Shown piece after piece: positions 35,902-46,312 of a stretch of 64,000 nucleotides of DNA; within the stretch, counting starts at the first letter, position 1, and each line of letters starts with the position of its first letter. The stretch spans positions 68,247,478 to 68,311,477 of the forward strand of contig CM066738.1 of NCBI GenBank assembly GCA_033961575.1, given 5' to 3'. The DNA is from Aselliscus stoliczkanus (lineage: Eukaryota; Chordata; Mammalia; Chiroptera; Hipposideridae). The notes below the pieces were generated by a model. It was not told where the DNA came from. It saw only the letters and a program-made list of their open reading frames with translations, and searched no databases. A program made the translations under genes and the position numbers.

Positions 35902-36527
35902 TTATTAAATATTTTTAAATGAAGGAAAGTGCAACAGTCTGCTGGTAGTTTTTGCCTATCATGGGCATGAGAAAGGAATGTCAGCAAATAGCCAGCTCCT
36001 CACTTAAAACTCATGGAGTAACCACAGATGCTTTTTACTCAAGACTTCTTGGAGCGGCAGATCTACTGCTAAACTAGTGGCATTAACACTCAGGATGAAT
36101 TCACATGAGCTTTCTACTTTAACCTGATGGAGATACTGAGGTTCGATTTGGCATTGACTTGTAAATGTTAAAGAGCAGTAACAAAAGTGTGTACTTACAG
36201 TAAGTGGGTTCCTTTCCTTTATATCTTATTCTCTAAATGTATCTCCAGCAACTATGCTTCTTAAAAACTCTGGCACATGTCAGTTGTCCTTACATTACAT
36301 TGATGTAAACAAGTCATATGTATATATCTGGTGGTAAGTAGAGCTGGGAAAAATAATCCTTGCCACAGCAGCTACCTTCCAGTGACAACCACAGAAGGGG
36401 AAGATGAATTTTTGGTGGAAAGGTAACAGCTGTCTCTGCCACAGAAGGGGAGAGAAAAATAAACTAATAGTTAAATAAGTTAGACATCTATATGGAAATT
36501 ATAGTAGACATATAATATTATTCAGTG

Positions 36528-36893
36528 GCAGCTTCAGATGTACAGTGCAGTGGTAAGGCCACTACACCATCCATGAAATGGTCTCCCTGACAAGACATGA
36601 GTCCTTCTGATCCCCTAAGAAAAATATTTACAACCTTATTGATTATATTCCCTAAACTGTCTCTTCTGTCTCTGCAGTAGTATTGTAGTTATCAGTTTGT
36701 GTTGCCTCATCCCTTCCCCTTCTCCCTCATGCCCATCCCCATCCAGCCCTCATCAGTTTTTCCTTTGTGCCTCTAAAACTATTTCTGTTTACATTGCTCG
36801 TTTATTCAGTTCTTTAGATTCTACATATAAGTGAGATCATATGGTATTTGTCTTTCTCTGACTGACTTAGTTCACTTAACATAATGTTCTCTA
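36528..36893 (-). repeat. L1 3' end, antisense
   Basis: cagatgtacagtgcagtggt, tggtctccctgacaagacat and cacttaacataatgttctct are the antisense L1 3'UTR and ORF2 end. Confidence 0.85.
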
Positions 36894-37030
36894 GTGGCAG
36901 GTGAAAATTATGATGGAGCTAAAGCCCCACAATCTCACCTCACACTTTCTCCCCCTTCCCCCACCCCCTACTTACTTAGCCATTCCAACTGGGACTTACT
37001 TTTTATTTTTGAATTAAAAAAATGAATAGA

Positions 37031-37137
37031 GGGCCAGCCGAGTGGCACCATGGTTAAGCACTAGCTTGGGAAGCCAGCCTCCCTGGTTCGGGTCCCACAT
37101 ATGAGGGCCAGTGACACTGCCCTCAAAAAAAAAAAAA
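37031..37137 (+). repeat. Short SINE (type A)
   Basis: GGGCCAGCCGAGTGGCACC head ending CTGCCCTC(A)n. The TSD AAATGAATAGA is present on both sides. Confidence 0.92.
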
Positions 37138-37466
37138 ATGAATAGAAATTTAGTAAAAGGAGGACCTTGTAATAAAGATCAAAGTAGAAGAGAGGGTCAG
37201 GAACATCTTAGGATATTGTCAGAGGATGAATAGGATTTTTAGAATGATTGATGCTTAGAAGAAGGAGAAACTAATGACAACATAGATGATTTTTTAGAGA
37301 TAAATTCACAGCTAGAAGTAAGAAGGTAGCCATAGATCCACAACTTAGGAAACCTGAAATAATAGATAACAGGGAACACCTAGTATGTCTTCTTTTTTAT
37401 CTCCTAACTTCTATACAAGAGGATGCTCTTTAAGTTAGAAAAGCTAGAAGAAAAGAAGAAAAGTAA

Positions 37467-37561
37467 GGGCCGGCCGAGTGGCGCGATGGTTGAGCGCTGG
37501 CTTGGGAAGCCAGCGGCCCCGGTTCGGGGTCCCACATATGAGGGCCAGTGACACTGCCCTC

Positions 37562-37580
<19 letters not shown>
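37467..37580 (+). repeat. Short SINE (type A), well preserved
   Basis: GGGCCGGCCGAGTGGCGCG head. The anticodon-arm-like stem GCTGGC/GCCAGC has the 7-base loop TTGGGAA. AGAAGAAAAGTA repeats flank it. Confidence 0.94.
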
Positions 37581-37592
<12 letters not shown>

Positions 37593-37884
37593 GATAATAG
37601 TAAGAGGGCATCTAGCTTTAATTTTATGCTTCTGAGTCTAGAAGAATTCTATCTGAAGATTCTGGAAAACATTTCTGATATTCCCAAAGCCCCACCAGTA
37701 ATAGAGAAATCATGGAGACAGGTAGACATCTCAAAAAAAGAAAACTGATTAAATGATTCCTTAGAAAATGAATTTTAATAAATGAAGATACTTAAAGTTG
37801 CCTTTGATTCCTGACAAAATTCTATAACAGTTTATTAATCAATTACTATTTATAAACAATTAGAAGGTTATAAAGGTAATTTTT

Positions 37885-38437
37885 TTTTTTAAATATTTTA
37901 TTGGGTGGTAGGAGGATGGGAAAGCGTTGGGGAATCAGAGAAGGGGAACAGACAAGTTGCTGTCCTTTTTTTCTTTTTCTTTTTGAGGGCAGTGTCACTG
38001 GCCCTCATACCGGGGCCGCTGGCTTCCCAAGCCAGCGCTTAACCACCGCGCCACTCGGGTGGCCCAACTTGCTTACCTTTTGTCCTTTTGTCTAGTTGTG
38101 GAGGACATTGCTTCACTGGCCCATGTTGGTATCATCATTGCACTCTTCTCGAGTGAGGCAGATCAGTCGCGGTCTCTGGACGGCCACTCACAGTGGCTCT
38201 TGGTAGCTCATGCTGGCTGCCAGCTGCTCATGCTGGCTGCCGTCCACTCACTGTAGCCTATGGCAGCCCACTGCAGCTATGCCGTCCTGGGGTCTCACAG
38301 CAGCCCAGCTCCAAGTGGAGCTGTTGTTCACCATCTTAGCTGTAGAGGGCAGTGTCACTGGCCCTCATATGTGGGACCTGAACCAGGGCTACTGGCTTCC
38401 CAAGCCAGCGCTTAACCACCACGCCACTTGGCCGGCT
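37885..38437 (-). repeat. Long SINE (type B) containing a nested type A
   Basis: The outer reverse type B copy is split by a type A head at about 37,971-38,065. The nested TSD AAGTTGCTGTCCTTTT (37,954-37,969) against AACTTGCTTACCTTTT (38,066-38,081) is within SINE sequence. Confidence 0.85.
37971..38065 (-). repeat. Nested short SINE (type A), internally deleted
   Basis: gagggcagtgtcactggccc runs directly to ataccggggccgctgg; about 15 bases of the usual catatgtgggacccg stretch are missing. Confidence 0.85.
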
Positions 38438-38820
38438 CTCCAGCAGTGCTCTCTTGAATCACTGAACCAACTGTGGTTCCTGTGGGTGAGTAGTCGAACC
38501 CCATAAGTTTAGTTTCCTTCTAACAGTAGGGGTCAGTGATTCCTTTTCTACTTTTAAAAATCTGTTTTATTTTCTCCTTTCTGTAATTAAGTCTTCTAAT
38601 GGCATGATTAGACATTAATTTATCTTTTTGATCATATTCAGAGGCAGGGATATTAACAGGTTCTAAACTCTATATATTTTCAGATTTTTAATAAAGGAGA
38701 TTGAACTGGAATAATTAAGCATACCTATTTATCCCATAATCTCTGTGAACATTGTTTTATTTTTGTTATATATATATTAATAAAGATGCCTTAAAGTTAT
38801 TTCAGTTTGCTTTCTTTTTT

Positions 38821-39414
38821 AAAGATTTTATTGGGGAATTGGAGGAGGGAACAGCATTGGGAAATTGGGGAAGGGGGACAGACAAGTTGCTGTCCTTTGT
38901 TCTTCAGTCTAGTTGTGGAGGACGTCACTTCACTTGCCCATGTTGGTATTGTGATCATTGTGTTCTTCCCAGCTGAAGCAGATCGGTCACCAACCATTGG
39001 ACAGCTGCTCACAGCTGCTCGCGGCAGCTCACGCTGGCTGCTGGCCACTCACGGTAGCTTATGGCAGCCCACTGCAGCCTTCACCGTCACTGTCAACTCA
39101 CGGCAGCCCAGCTCCAGGTCGAGTTGTAGAGGACGTAGCGTCACTGCTTATGTGGGATCCGAACCGGTGGCCCTGCTGCTCAGAGCTCACTCTCGCAGGC
39201 CATTTCTTTCTTTCGTTTTTCTTTTCTTTTCTTTTCTTTTCTTTTCTTTTCTTTTCTTTTCTTTTCTTTTCTTTTCTTTGAGGGCAGTGTCACTGGCCCT
39301 TATATGTGGGACCCGAACCGGGGCTGCTGGCTTCCCAGGCCAGCGCTTAACTACCGTGCCACTCTGCCGGCCCTCCCAGGCCATTTCTTAACCAATGAGC
39401 CACTTGGCCGGCCC
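38821..39414 (-). repeat. Composite SINE: type B with nested type A, copy 2
   Basis: Same architecture as 33,456-34,035. The inner TSD CTCGCAGGCCATTTCTT is at 39,192-39,208 and CTCCCAGGCCATTTCTT at 39,373-39,389, at the same point of the outer SINE. The outer flanks differ from copy 1 (CTTTCTTTTTT at about 38,810 against CTTCCTTTTTTTT at 39,416), indicating separate integration. Confidence 0.86.
39214..39279. repeat. (TTTTC)n microsatellite
   Basis: Longer counterpart of the run at 33,857-33,900, at the same position in composite copy 2. Confidence 0.95.
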
Positions 39415-39427
39415 ACTTCCTTTTTTT

Positions 39428-39775
39428 TAAAATTAAAGTTTTTTGGATTGACAATTGTTAGTAAAGTTACATAGATTACAAGTGTACAGTTTTGCAATAC
39501 ATCATCTATCGGGTTGTTGGAAAAGTCATGACGTATTTTTTTCTATGTTTTTTGTTGCAAACATGCATCATGACTTTTCCAACAACCCAATATATATCAC
39601 AGCATGTGTTAACCACCCAGAGTCAGTTCTCCTTCCATCACCATATATTTGATCCCATTTACCCTCATTTACCACCCCCCAAACCGCTTACCCTCTGGTC
39701 AGGTTGCTTTTCCATTGAAGGCTACTTTCCCATGTGGTGAACTGCTTGTTCATAACCTTTGCCAATATTGCTATT
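39428..39775 (-). repeat. Old L1 3' end, antisense, interrupted by the MITE
   Basis: attgacaattgttagtaaag, agttctccttccatcaccat and ataacctttgccaatattgc are antisense L1M-like. It is split at 39,509 by the palindromic element. Confidence 0.7.
39509..39590. mobile_element. 82-bp mariner-type MITE
   Basis: The ends are T[C/T]GGGTTGTTGGAAAAGTCA and its inverted complement. The roughly 23-bp terminal inverted repeats carry one mismatch at position 2. TA dinucleotides at 39,507-39,508 and 39,591-39,592 fit the mariner target duplication. Size and design resemble the primate MADE1 MITE. It is non-coding and depends on a transposase elsewhere. Confidence 0.88.
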
Positions 39776-39869
39776 AGGTTATTTGTCTTAAAGATTTTTA
39801 GGGAGTCTATATAGTATGGATACTAATTCTTTGTCTTTATATATCTGCTTGTCTTTGTTTTGTCTAATA

Positions 39870-39955
39870 CGTCTATTTTTATTAGTTTCAGGTATACAAA
39901 ACATTGCAATAGTTAGACATTTATACTCCTCACAAAGTATTTGTCTAATATTATC
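39870..39955 (-). repeat. Short L1 3'UTR fragment, antisense
   Basis: attagtttcaggtatacaaa and gcaatagttagacatttata match antisense L1 3' ends. Confidence 0.65.
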
Positions 39956-40057
39956 ATAAAAAATATTAAAAATAATTTTCCTTTTATAATTTCTAGATTT
40001 TTTGTGTCTTAATACTTTTCACAGCTGATGGTCATTTAAAAATTCTTTGTCATACAT

Positions 40058-42905
40058 GGGGGCTAAATAACATGCTACTAAATAGTGAGTGGGTCAAAAA
40101 TGAGATCAAGGAGGAAATCAAAAGATACCTCGAGAGGGCCGGCCGAGTGGCGCATTGGTTAAGCGCTGCTTTTGGGATGCCAGCGGCCCCGGTTCAGATC
40201 CCACATGAGGGCCAGTGACACTGCCCTCTACAGCTAACTACAGCTCCACCTGGAGCTGGGCTGTGCGAGCCCTGTTGATGGTGTGGGCTGCAGCCCCTGC
40301 TGCAGTGGGCTGCCATAGGCTACAGTGAGTGGCCCGCAGCCAGCGTGAGCGGCTGGCAGCCAAGCATGAGCTGCCAATAGCCGCGGTGAGCGACATCCAG
40401 AGGCCAGCGACGGATCTGCCTCATCCGGGAAGAGCGCAGTGACGATACCAACAGTGAAGCAACATCCTCTGCAACTAAACTGAAGAACAAAAAGACAGCA
40501 ACTTGTCTGTTCCCCTTCCCCAATTCCCCAACGCTGTTCCCCTCCCCCAATTCCCCAATAAAATCTTTAAAAAAAAAAAAAAAGATACCTCGAGACAAAC
40601 GAAAATGAAAACACCACGACCCAAAATCTCTGGGTTGCAGCGAAAGCAGTCCTAAGAGGGAAGTTCATAGCAGTGCAGACCTACCTAAAGAAGGAATAAA
40701 AATCTCAAATCAACAGACTCTCTTTATACCTAAGGGAACTCAAAAAAGAACAGCAAAAGAAGTCTAAAGGGAGTATAAGGAAGGAAATAATAAAGACCAG
40801 AGCAGAAATAAATGAAATAGAGAACAAGAAAGCAATACAAAGGATCAATGAAACCAAGAGTTGCTTTTTTGAAAAGATAAACAAAATCGACAAACCCTTA
40901 GCACGACGAATCAAGAAAAAGAGAGGACACCAATTAATAAAACCAGAAATAAAAGAGGAGAAGTGACAAGAGATACCACAGAAATACAGAAAATTTTAAG
41001 AAAATACTATGAGCAACTATATGCTAACAAATTCAACAATCTGGAAGAAATGGATACATTTCTAGCAGCATACAATCTACCAAGTCTGAACCAAAAAGAA
41101 ACAGAAAGTCTGAACAGACTGATTACTGCCAAAGAAATTGAATCAGTAATCAACAATCTTCCAACAAACAAAAGCCCTGGACCAGATGGCTGTACAGGTG
41201 AATTTTACAAAACATTCAAAAAAGAATTAGTACCTATTTTCCTCAAACTATTCCAAAAAATACAGAAGGAAGGAAGGCTCCCAACTCTTTCTATGAAGCC
41301 ACCATCACCCTGATTCCTGAGTCAGACAAAGATATTACAAAAAAGGAAACTACAGGCCAGTATCCTTAATGAACATAGATGCAAAAACTCTCAACAAAAT
41401 ACTAGCAAACCGAATTCAGCATCTCATTAAGAAGATCATACACCAAGATCAAGTGGGATTCATTCCTGGTATTCAAGGTTGGTTCAATATCTGCAAATCA
41501 ATTAATGTAATACATCACATTAACAAAATGAAAAATAAAAATCATATGATCATATCAATAGATGCAGAAAAGGCATTTGACAAAATCCAGCAGCCATTTA
41601 TGATAAAAACTCTTAACAAAGTGGGAATAGTGGGATCATATCTCAACATAATAAAGGCCATATATGACGAGCCCACAGCAAACATTGTACTCAATGGGGA
41701 AAGGCTAAAAGCTTTCCCCTTAAGATCAGGAAGAAGACAAGGCTTGTTCCACTTTCACCACTTCTATTTAACATAGTTCTGGAAGTTCTAGCCACAGCAT
41801 TCAGACAAGAAAATGAAATAAAAGGCATCCAAATTGGAAAAGAGGCAGTAAAATTGTCATTATACGCAGATGACATAATACTATATACAGAGAATCCCAA
41901 AGACTCCACCAAAAACTGCTAGAACTGATAAACGAATTTCGTAAGGTAGCAGGATACAACATTAATATTCAGAAGTCAGTTGCATTTGTATACACCAATA
42001 ATAAACTATCAGAAGAAGAAACCAGGAAATCAATCCCTTTTACAATTGCTTCAAAAACAATAAAATATCTAGGAATCAATTTAACTAAAGAAGTAAAAGA
42101 CCTGTACTCAGAAAATTATGAGACACTGAAGAGAGAAATCAAAGAAGGTACAAATAAATGGAAATACATACCATGCTCATGGACAGGAAAAATTAATATA
42201 GTTAAAATGTCAGTATTACCTGTCAATATATACATTCAATGCAATTCCAAGTATACTACCAAGGACATTTTTCTCAGAAATAGAACATAGAATCCTAAAA
42301 TTTATATGGAACCACAAAAGACCCTGAATAGCCATGGCAATCATGAGAAATAAGAACAAAGTGGGAAGCATCACACACTACCTGGCATAAAAACATACTA
42401 GAAGGCTACAGTAATCAAAACAGTATGGTACTGGCATAAAAACAGACACATAGACTAATGGAATAGAATAGAGAGCCCAGCAATAAACCCATCCATATAC
42501 GGTCATTTAATCTATGACAATGGAAGCAAGAATTTACATTGGAGTAAAGATAATCTATTTAATAAATGGTGCTGGGAAAGTTGGACTGACACATGCAAGA
42601 AAATGAAAATGGACCACCTACTTACACCGTATATGAGAACAAACTCAGAATGCATTAAAGACTTAAATGTAAGACCTGAAACCATAAAACTCCTAGAAGA
42701 AAACATAGGGAATAAGTGTGCAGACATTACCCTGAGTAATATTCTTACTGATATATCCCCTCAGGCAAGGGAAATAAAAGAAAAAATGAACATATGGGAT
42801 TACAATAAACTTAAAAGTTTTTTCACAGCAAAGGAATCATCAATAAAACAAAAAGTCAAACTACTAATTGGGAGAAGATATTTGCCAATGATATATCTGA
42901 TAAGA
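40058..42905 (+). pseudogene. L1 ORF2 reverse transcriptase region, broken
   Basis: The L1 ORF2 product is the endonuclease/reverse transcriptase of the retrotransposon. Readable pieces are 40,963-41,313 (KSPGPDG...GEFYKTF block), 41,369-41,776 ([19 protein letters not shown]) and the catalytic LYADD block at 41,860-41,874. Frameshifts around 41,290-41,370 and 41,740-41,920, plus later stops, abolish translation. The endonuclease is absent through 5' truncation. Confidence 0.85.
40136..40579 (+). repeat. Long SINE (type B) nested in L1 ORF2
   Basis: GGGCCGGCCGAGTGGCGC head through AATAAAATCTTTAAAA tail. The 16-bp TSD AAAAGATACCTCGAGA is at 40,120-40,135 and 40,580-40,595. Confidence 0.96.
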
Positions 42906-43130
42906 GGTTGATATCCAAAATTTATAAAACACTCATGAAACTCAACACCAAAAAAACAAATAACCCAATTAAAAAATGGGCAGAGGATATGAAGAGGCAT
43001 TTCTGTAAAGAGGACATACAGATGGCCAACAGGCATATAAAAAATGTTCAATCTCACTAATCATCAGAGAAATGCAAATAAAAACCACAATGAGATACCA
43101 CCTCACTCTGGTCAGAATGGCTATCATCAA

Positions 43131-43735
43131 CAAACAACAATTGCTGGCGAGGGTGTGGAGAAAAGGGAACCCTGGTGCACTGTTGGTGGGACTGCAAATT
43201 GGTGCAGCCATTATGGAAATCAGTATGGAGGTATCTCCAAAAACTGGAAATGGAACTGCCATATGACCCAGCAATTCCACTCTTGGGTATCTCCCCAGAG
43301 GAATCCAAGATGCTAATTCGAAAAAATATGTGCACCCCTATGTTTATTGTAGTGGTATTTATAATAGCGAAGACTTGGAAACAACCGAAATGCCCATCGG
43401 TAGGTGACTGAATTAAGAAACTATGGTACAAACAACAAGTGCTGGCAGGGCTGTGGGGAAAAGGGAACCCTGCTGCACTGTTGGTGGGATTGCAGATTGG
43501 TGCAGTCACTATGAAGTCAGTATGGAGGTATCTCAAAAAACTGGAAATGGAACTACCTTTTGACCCAGCAATTCCACTCCTAGGCATTTATCCTGAAAAA
43601 CCCAAGACACTAATTCCAAAAAATATATTCTCCCCTATGTTCATTGCAGCGCTATTTACAATAGCCAAGACTTGGAAACAATCGAAATGCCCATCGGTAG
43701 ACGGCTGGATTAAGAAACCGTGGTACAATTACACA
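43131..43735 (+). repeat. Tandem duplication of about 300 bp in L1 ORF2 C-terminus
   Basis: Copy 1 begins acaattgctggcgagggtg at about 43,135, and copy 2 begins acaagtgctggcagggctg at about 43,434. Both run through gcactgttggtggga, tggaaatggaact, gacccagcaattccactc and aagacttggaaacaa to ggtacaa. The copies differ at many positions. Confidence 0.85.
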
Positions 43736-44378
43736 ATGGAATATTACACAGCTATAAAGAAGAAAGAAATCGTACCATTTGCCACGATATGGATGGACCT
43801 AGAGAACATTATGTTAAGTGAAATAAGTCAGTCGGAGAAAGACAAATACCATATGATCTCACTTATATGTGGAATCTAAAGAACTGAATAAATGAGCAAT
43901 CTAAACAGAGATAGTCTTAGAGACACAAAGAAAAAACTGATGAGGGCTAGATGGGTTGGAGATGGGAGAAGGGGAAGGAACAAGGCAACATAAACTGATA
44001 ACTACAATACTACTGCAGAGACAGAAGAGACAGTTTAGGGAATATAATCAATAAGGTTGTAAATATTTTTTGTGGGGAACAGACGGATGCATGTCCTTTT
44101 AGGGAGATCACTTCATGGACTGTGTAGTGGCCTTACCACTGCACTGTACATCTGAAGCTGCTGCTGAACAATATTATACGTCATCTATAATTTAACACAT
44201 ATATAGTCATGGGATGTGGAATATAGTGTAGGGATGGAGTCAGTGGAATTGTAATAGATATGTATGATATCGAGTGTGGGAGGGAGGGGAAGGGGAGGGG
44301 GGAGTCACTTTGTAAGGGGTGAAAAAAATAGCTATTGCATTGTTTTGTACATCTGTAACTAATAATAATAAAATATAT
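43736..44378 (+). repeat. L1 ORF2 end and first 3'UTR
   Basis: The ORF2 end reads ISQSEKDKYHMISLICGI and stops at 43,877-43,879. A 3'UTR with a G-rich stretch (gggagggaggggaaggggag at about 44,279) and an aataataataaaatatatta end follows. Confidence 0.88.
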
Positions 44379-44394
44379 TAAAAAAGATTTATTT

Positions 44395-45092
44395 CAGAAT
44401 AAAAGAATAAAAAAAAGAAACAGTGGTACATTTATACAATGGAGTATTACTCTGCTATAAAGAATGAAATTGTACCATTTGCAACGATATGGATAGACCT
44501 AGAGACTATTATGTTAAGTAAAATAAGTCAGTCAGAGAAAGACAAATACCATATGATCTCACTTATATGTGGAATCTGAATAATGGAATGATTGAGCAAA
44601 GTAAACAGAAACAGTCTCAGATATAGAGGAAACACAGGGTTGCTAGTTGGGACGGGGATGAGGGAGAAGGTGAAGGGATTAGACAGCATAAATAAGTAAC
44701 TGCAGTATTGTCTCAGGGATATGAAAGACAGTTTGGGGAATATAATATAAAAATTTTGTGGGGTGTCAGATGGTCACATGTCTTGTTAGGGAGACCACTT
44801 CATGGATGGAGTAGAGACTCGATAACTGCACTGTATACCTGAAATTGATGTTGTATAATATTGTATGCCAACTGTAAATGAATATATAGTCACGGGATGT
44901 GGATTATACTGTGGAAGGGAGTCAAAGGAATTATCATAGATAGTGTGATATGGTGGGGAGGAGTGGGGTGGAGAATTGGGGGAAGGAGGTTGTCACTTTG
45001 AGAGGTAAAAACTATAACTATTGCACTGTGTTGTATGCCTGAAACTAATTAAAAATAAATAAATAAAAAAGAAAAAATTAAAAAATAAAAAT
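44395..45092 (+). repeat. Second L1 3' end in tandem
   Basis: Restarts at ORF2 sequence (acagtggtacatttatacaa, gcaacgatatggatagacct), then a second full 3'UTR and A-rich tail. It resembles the 3' end at 12,773-13,360 more than the one directly upstream. Confidence 0.85.
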
Positions 45093-45163
45093 AAAAATTC
45101 TTTGTCTTACATTATTAAGTTTTTTGTCTTATATTGCCAACAATTTAACTGTTCTGGAATTTG

Positions 45164-45167
<4 letters not shown>

Positions 45168-45221
<54 letters not shown>
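45168..45221. repeat. (AT)n microsatellite
   Basis: About 26 perfect AT units. Confidence 0.97.
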
Positions 45222-45223
<2 letters not shown>

Positions 45224-45439
45224 GAAATAAGAATCCAATTTTTTCTTTTTCAGATGATATAAAGTTAATTACTGCTAATTATTAAATCTGTCCTTTTCCC
45301 ATGTATTACATGTGCAGATTCTTCTACTGTAAGGCATGTTTCTGGACTCTCTTTTTCAGATATTCACTTTTTTATTCCTATGCCAATATCACATAGGTTC
45401 TACGTAATGATGATGATCTTGATCATTGTAACAATAGAA

Positions 45440-45552
45440 AGAGCAGCAGCTAATGTGTATTAAATATTACCTGCTTGCCAGTCACAATGATAAATACTGT
45501 AACATTGTAACTAATTCATTCCTCAAAAACCCTATGAGTTAGGTATTCTTTT
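45440..45552 (-). repeat. MIR, antisense, left part
   Basis: agctaatgtgtattaaatat, gataaatactgtaacattgt and cctatgagttaggtattctt match antisense MIR. The rest resumes at 46,771 after several insertions. Confidence 0.7.
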
Positions 45553-45617
45553 CATTTTGAAAATGTGGCTTAAGTTTTCTGACAGGTAGCCATTGTATGT
45601 AATGAAAAGGTTTTTTT

Positions 45618-45720
45618 TTTTTTTTTTGAGGGCAGTGTCACTAGCCCTCCATATGTAGGACCCGAACAGGGCCGCTGGCTTCCCAAACCAGTGCTTAACC
45701 ACCGCGCCACTCGACCGGCC
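45618..45720 (-). repeat. Short SINE (type A)
   Basis: Reverse head with slight decay. AAGGTTTTT against AAGATTTTT may be its TSD. It lies within the U6-containing insert. Confidence 0.88.
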
Positions 45721-45746
45721 CAAGATTTTTCTTTTTTAAAAAAAAA

Positions 45747-45853
45747 ATATGGGATACTTCACAAATTTGGGTGTCATCTTTGTGCAGGGGCCATACTAAT
45801 TATCCCTGTATCGTTGCAATTTTAGTATATGAGCTACTTGCCAAAACAAGCAC
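45747..45853 (-). pseudogene. RNU6 pseudogene: U6 snRNA pseudogene
   Basis: The complement reads from GTGCTTG through ATATACTAAAATTGCAACGA to a T-rich U6 3' end. It is the length of U6 (about 107 nt) but has many substitutions, including in the 5' stem region and the catalytic-core region (GATAATTAGTATGGCCCC). The 5' end abuts TGAGTTAGGTATTCT (45,854-45,868), which is repeated at 45,535-45,549, so it is a retrotransposed copy. It lacks a proximal U6 promoter signature. Confidence 0.9.
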
Positions 45854-45868
45854 TGAGTTAGGTATTCT

Positions 45869-46301
45869 TTTTTTTAAAAGATTTTATTGGGGAATTGGGG
45901 GAGAGGAACAGCTTTGGGGAATCGGGGAAGGGGAACAGACAATTTGCTATCCTTTTGTTTTTCAGTCTAGTTGTGGAGGACATCGCTTTACTGGCCCATG
46001 TTGGTATTATCATTGTGCTCTTCCTGGTGAGGCAGATTGGTCGCCGGCCTCTGGAGGGCGGCTCTTGGCAGCTCACGCCAGCTGCCAGCCACTCACTGTA
46101 GCTCATGGCAGCCCACCGCAGCCCCTCTGCAGCCTTCGCCAGTGACTCATGGCAGCCCAGCTCCAGGTCGAGCTGTTGTTCACCATCTTAGCTATAGAGG
46201 GCACAGCGTCACTGGCCCTAATGTGGGATCCGAACCGGGGCCCTGCTGCTCAGAGCTGGTATCCCAAGCCAACTCTTAACCAACATGACACATGGCCAGC
46301 T
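45869..46301 (-). repeat. Long SINE (type B)
   Basis: A reverse copy bounded by TTAGGTATTCT (45,858-45,868) and CTAGATATTCT (46,302-46,312), the same target motif used by its neighbours. Confidence 0.92.
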
Positions 46302-46312
46302 CTAGATATTCT

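Larger units (their letters stand above)
40058..45092 (+). mobile_element. 5'-truncated L1 with two successive 3' ends
   Basis: Starts in mid ORF2 and runs through the reverse transcriptase and C-terminal region to a first 3' end at about 44,378, then a second L1 3' end to about 45,060 and an A-rich tail. The 20-bp TSD AAAAATTCTTTGTCATACAT (40,038-40,057) recurs with one mismatch at 45,093-45,112, so the whole unit looks like one integration. A type B SINE later landed at 40,136-40,579. Confidence 0.85.

Noticed and set aside
45747..45853. Functional U6 snRNA gene
   Set aside because: Many substitutions in conserved U6 positions, retroposition TSD and no upstream PSE/TATA arrangement seen.
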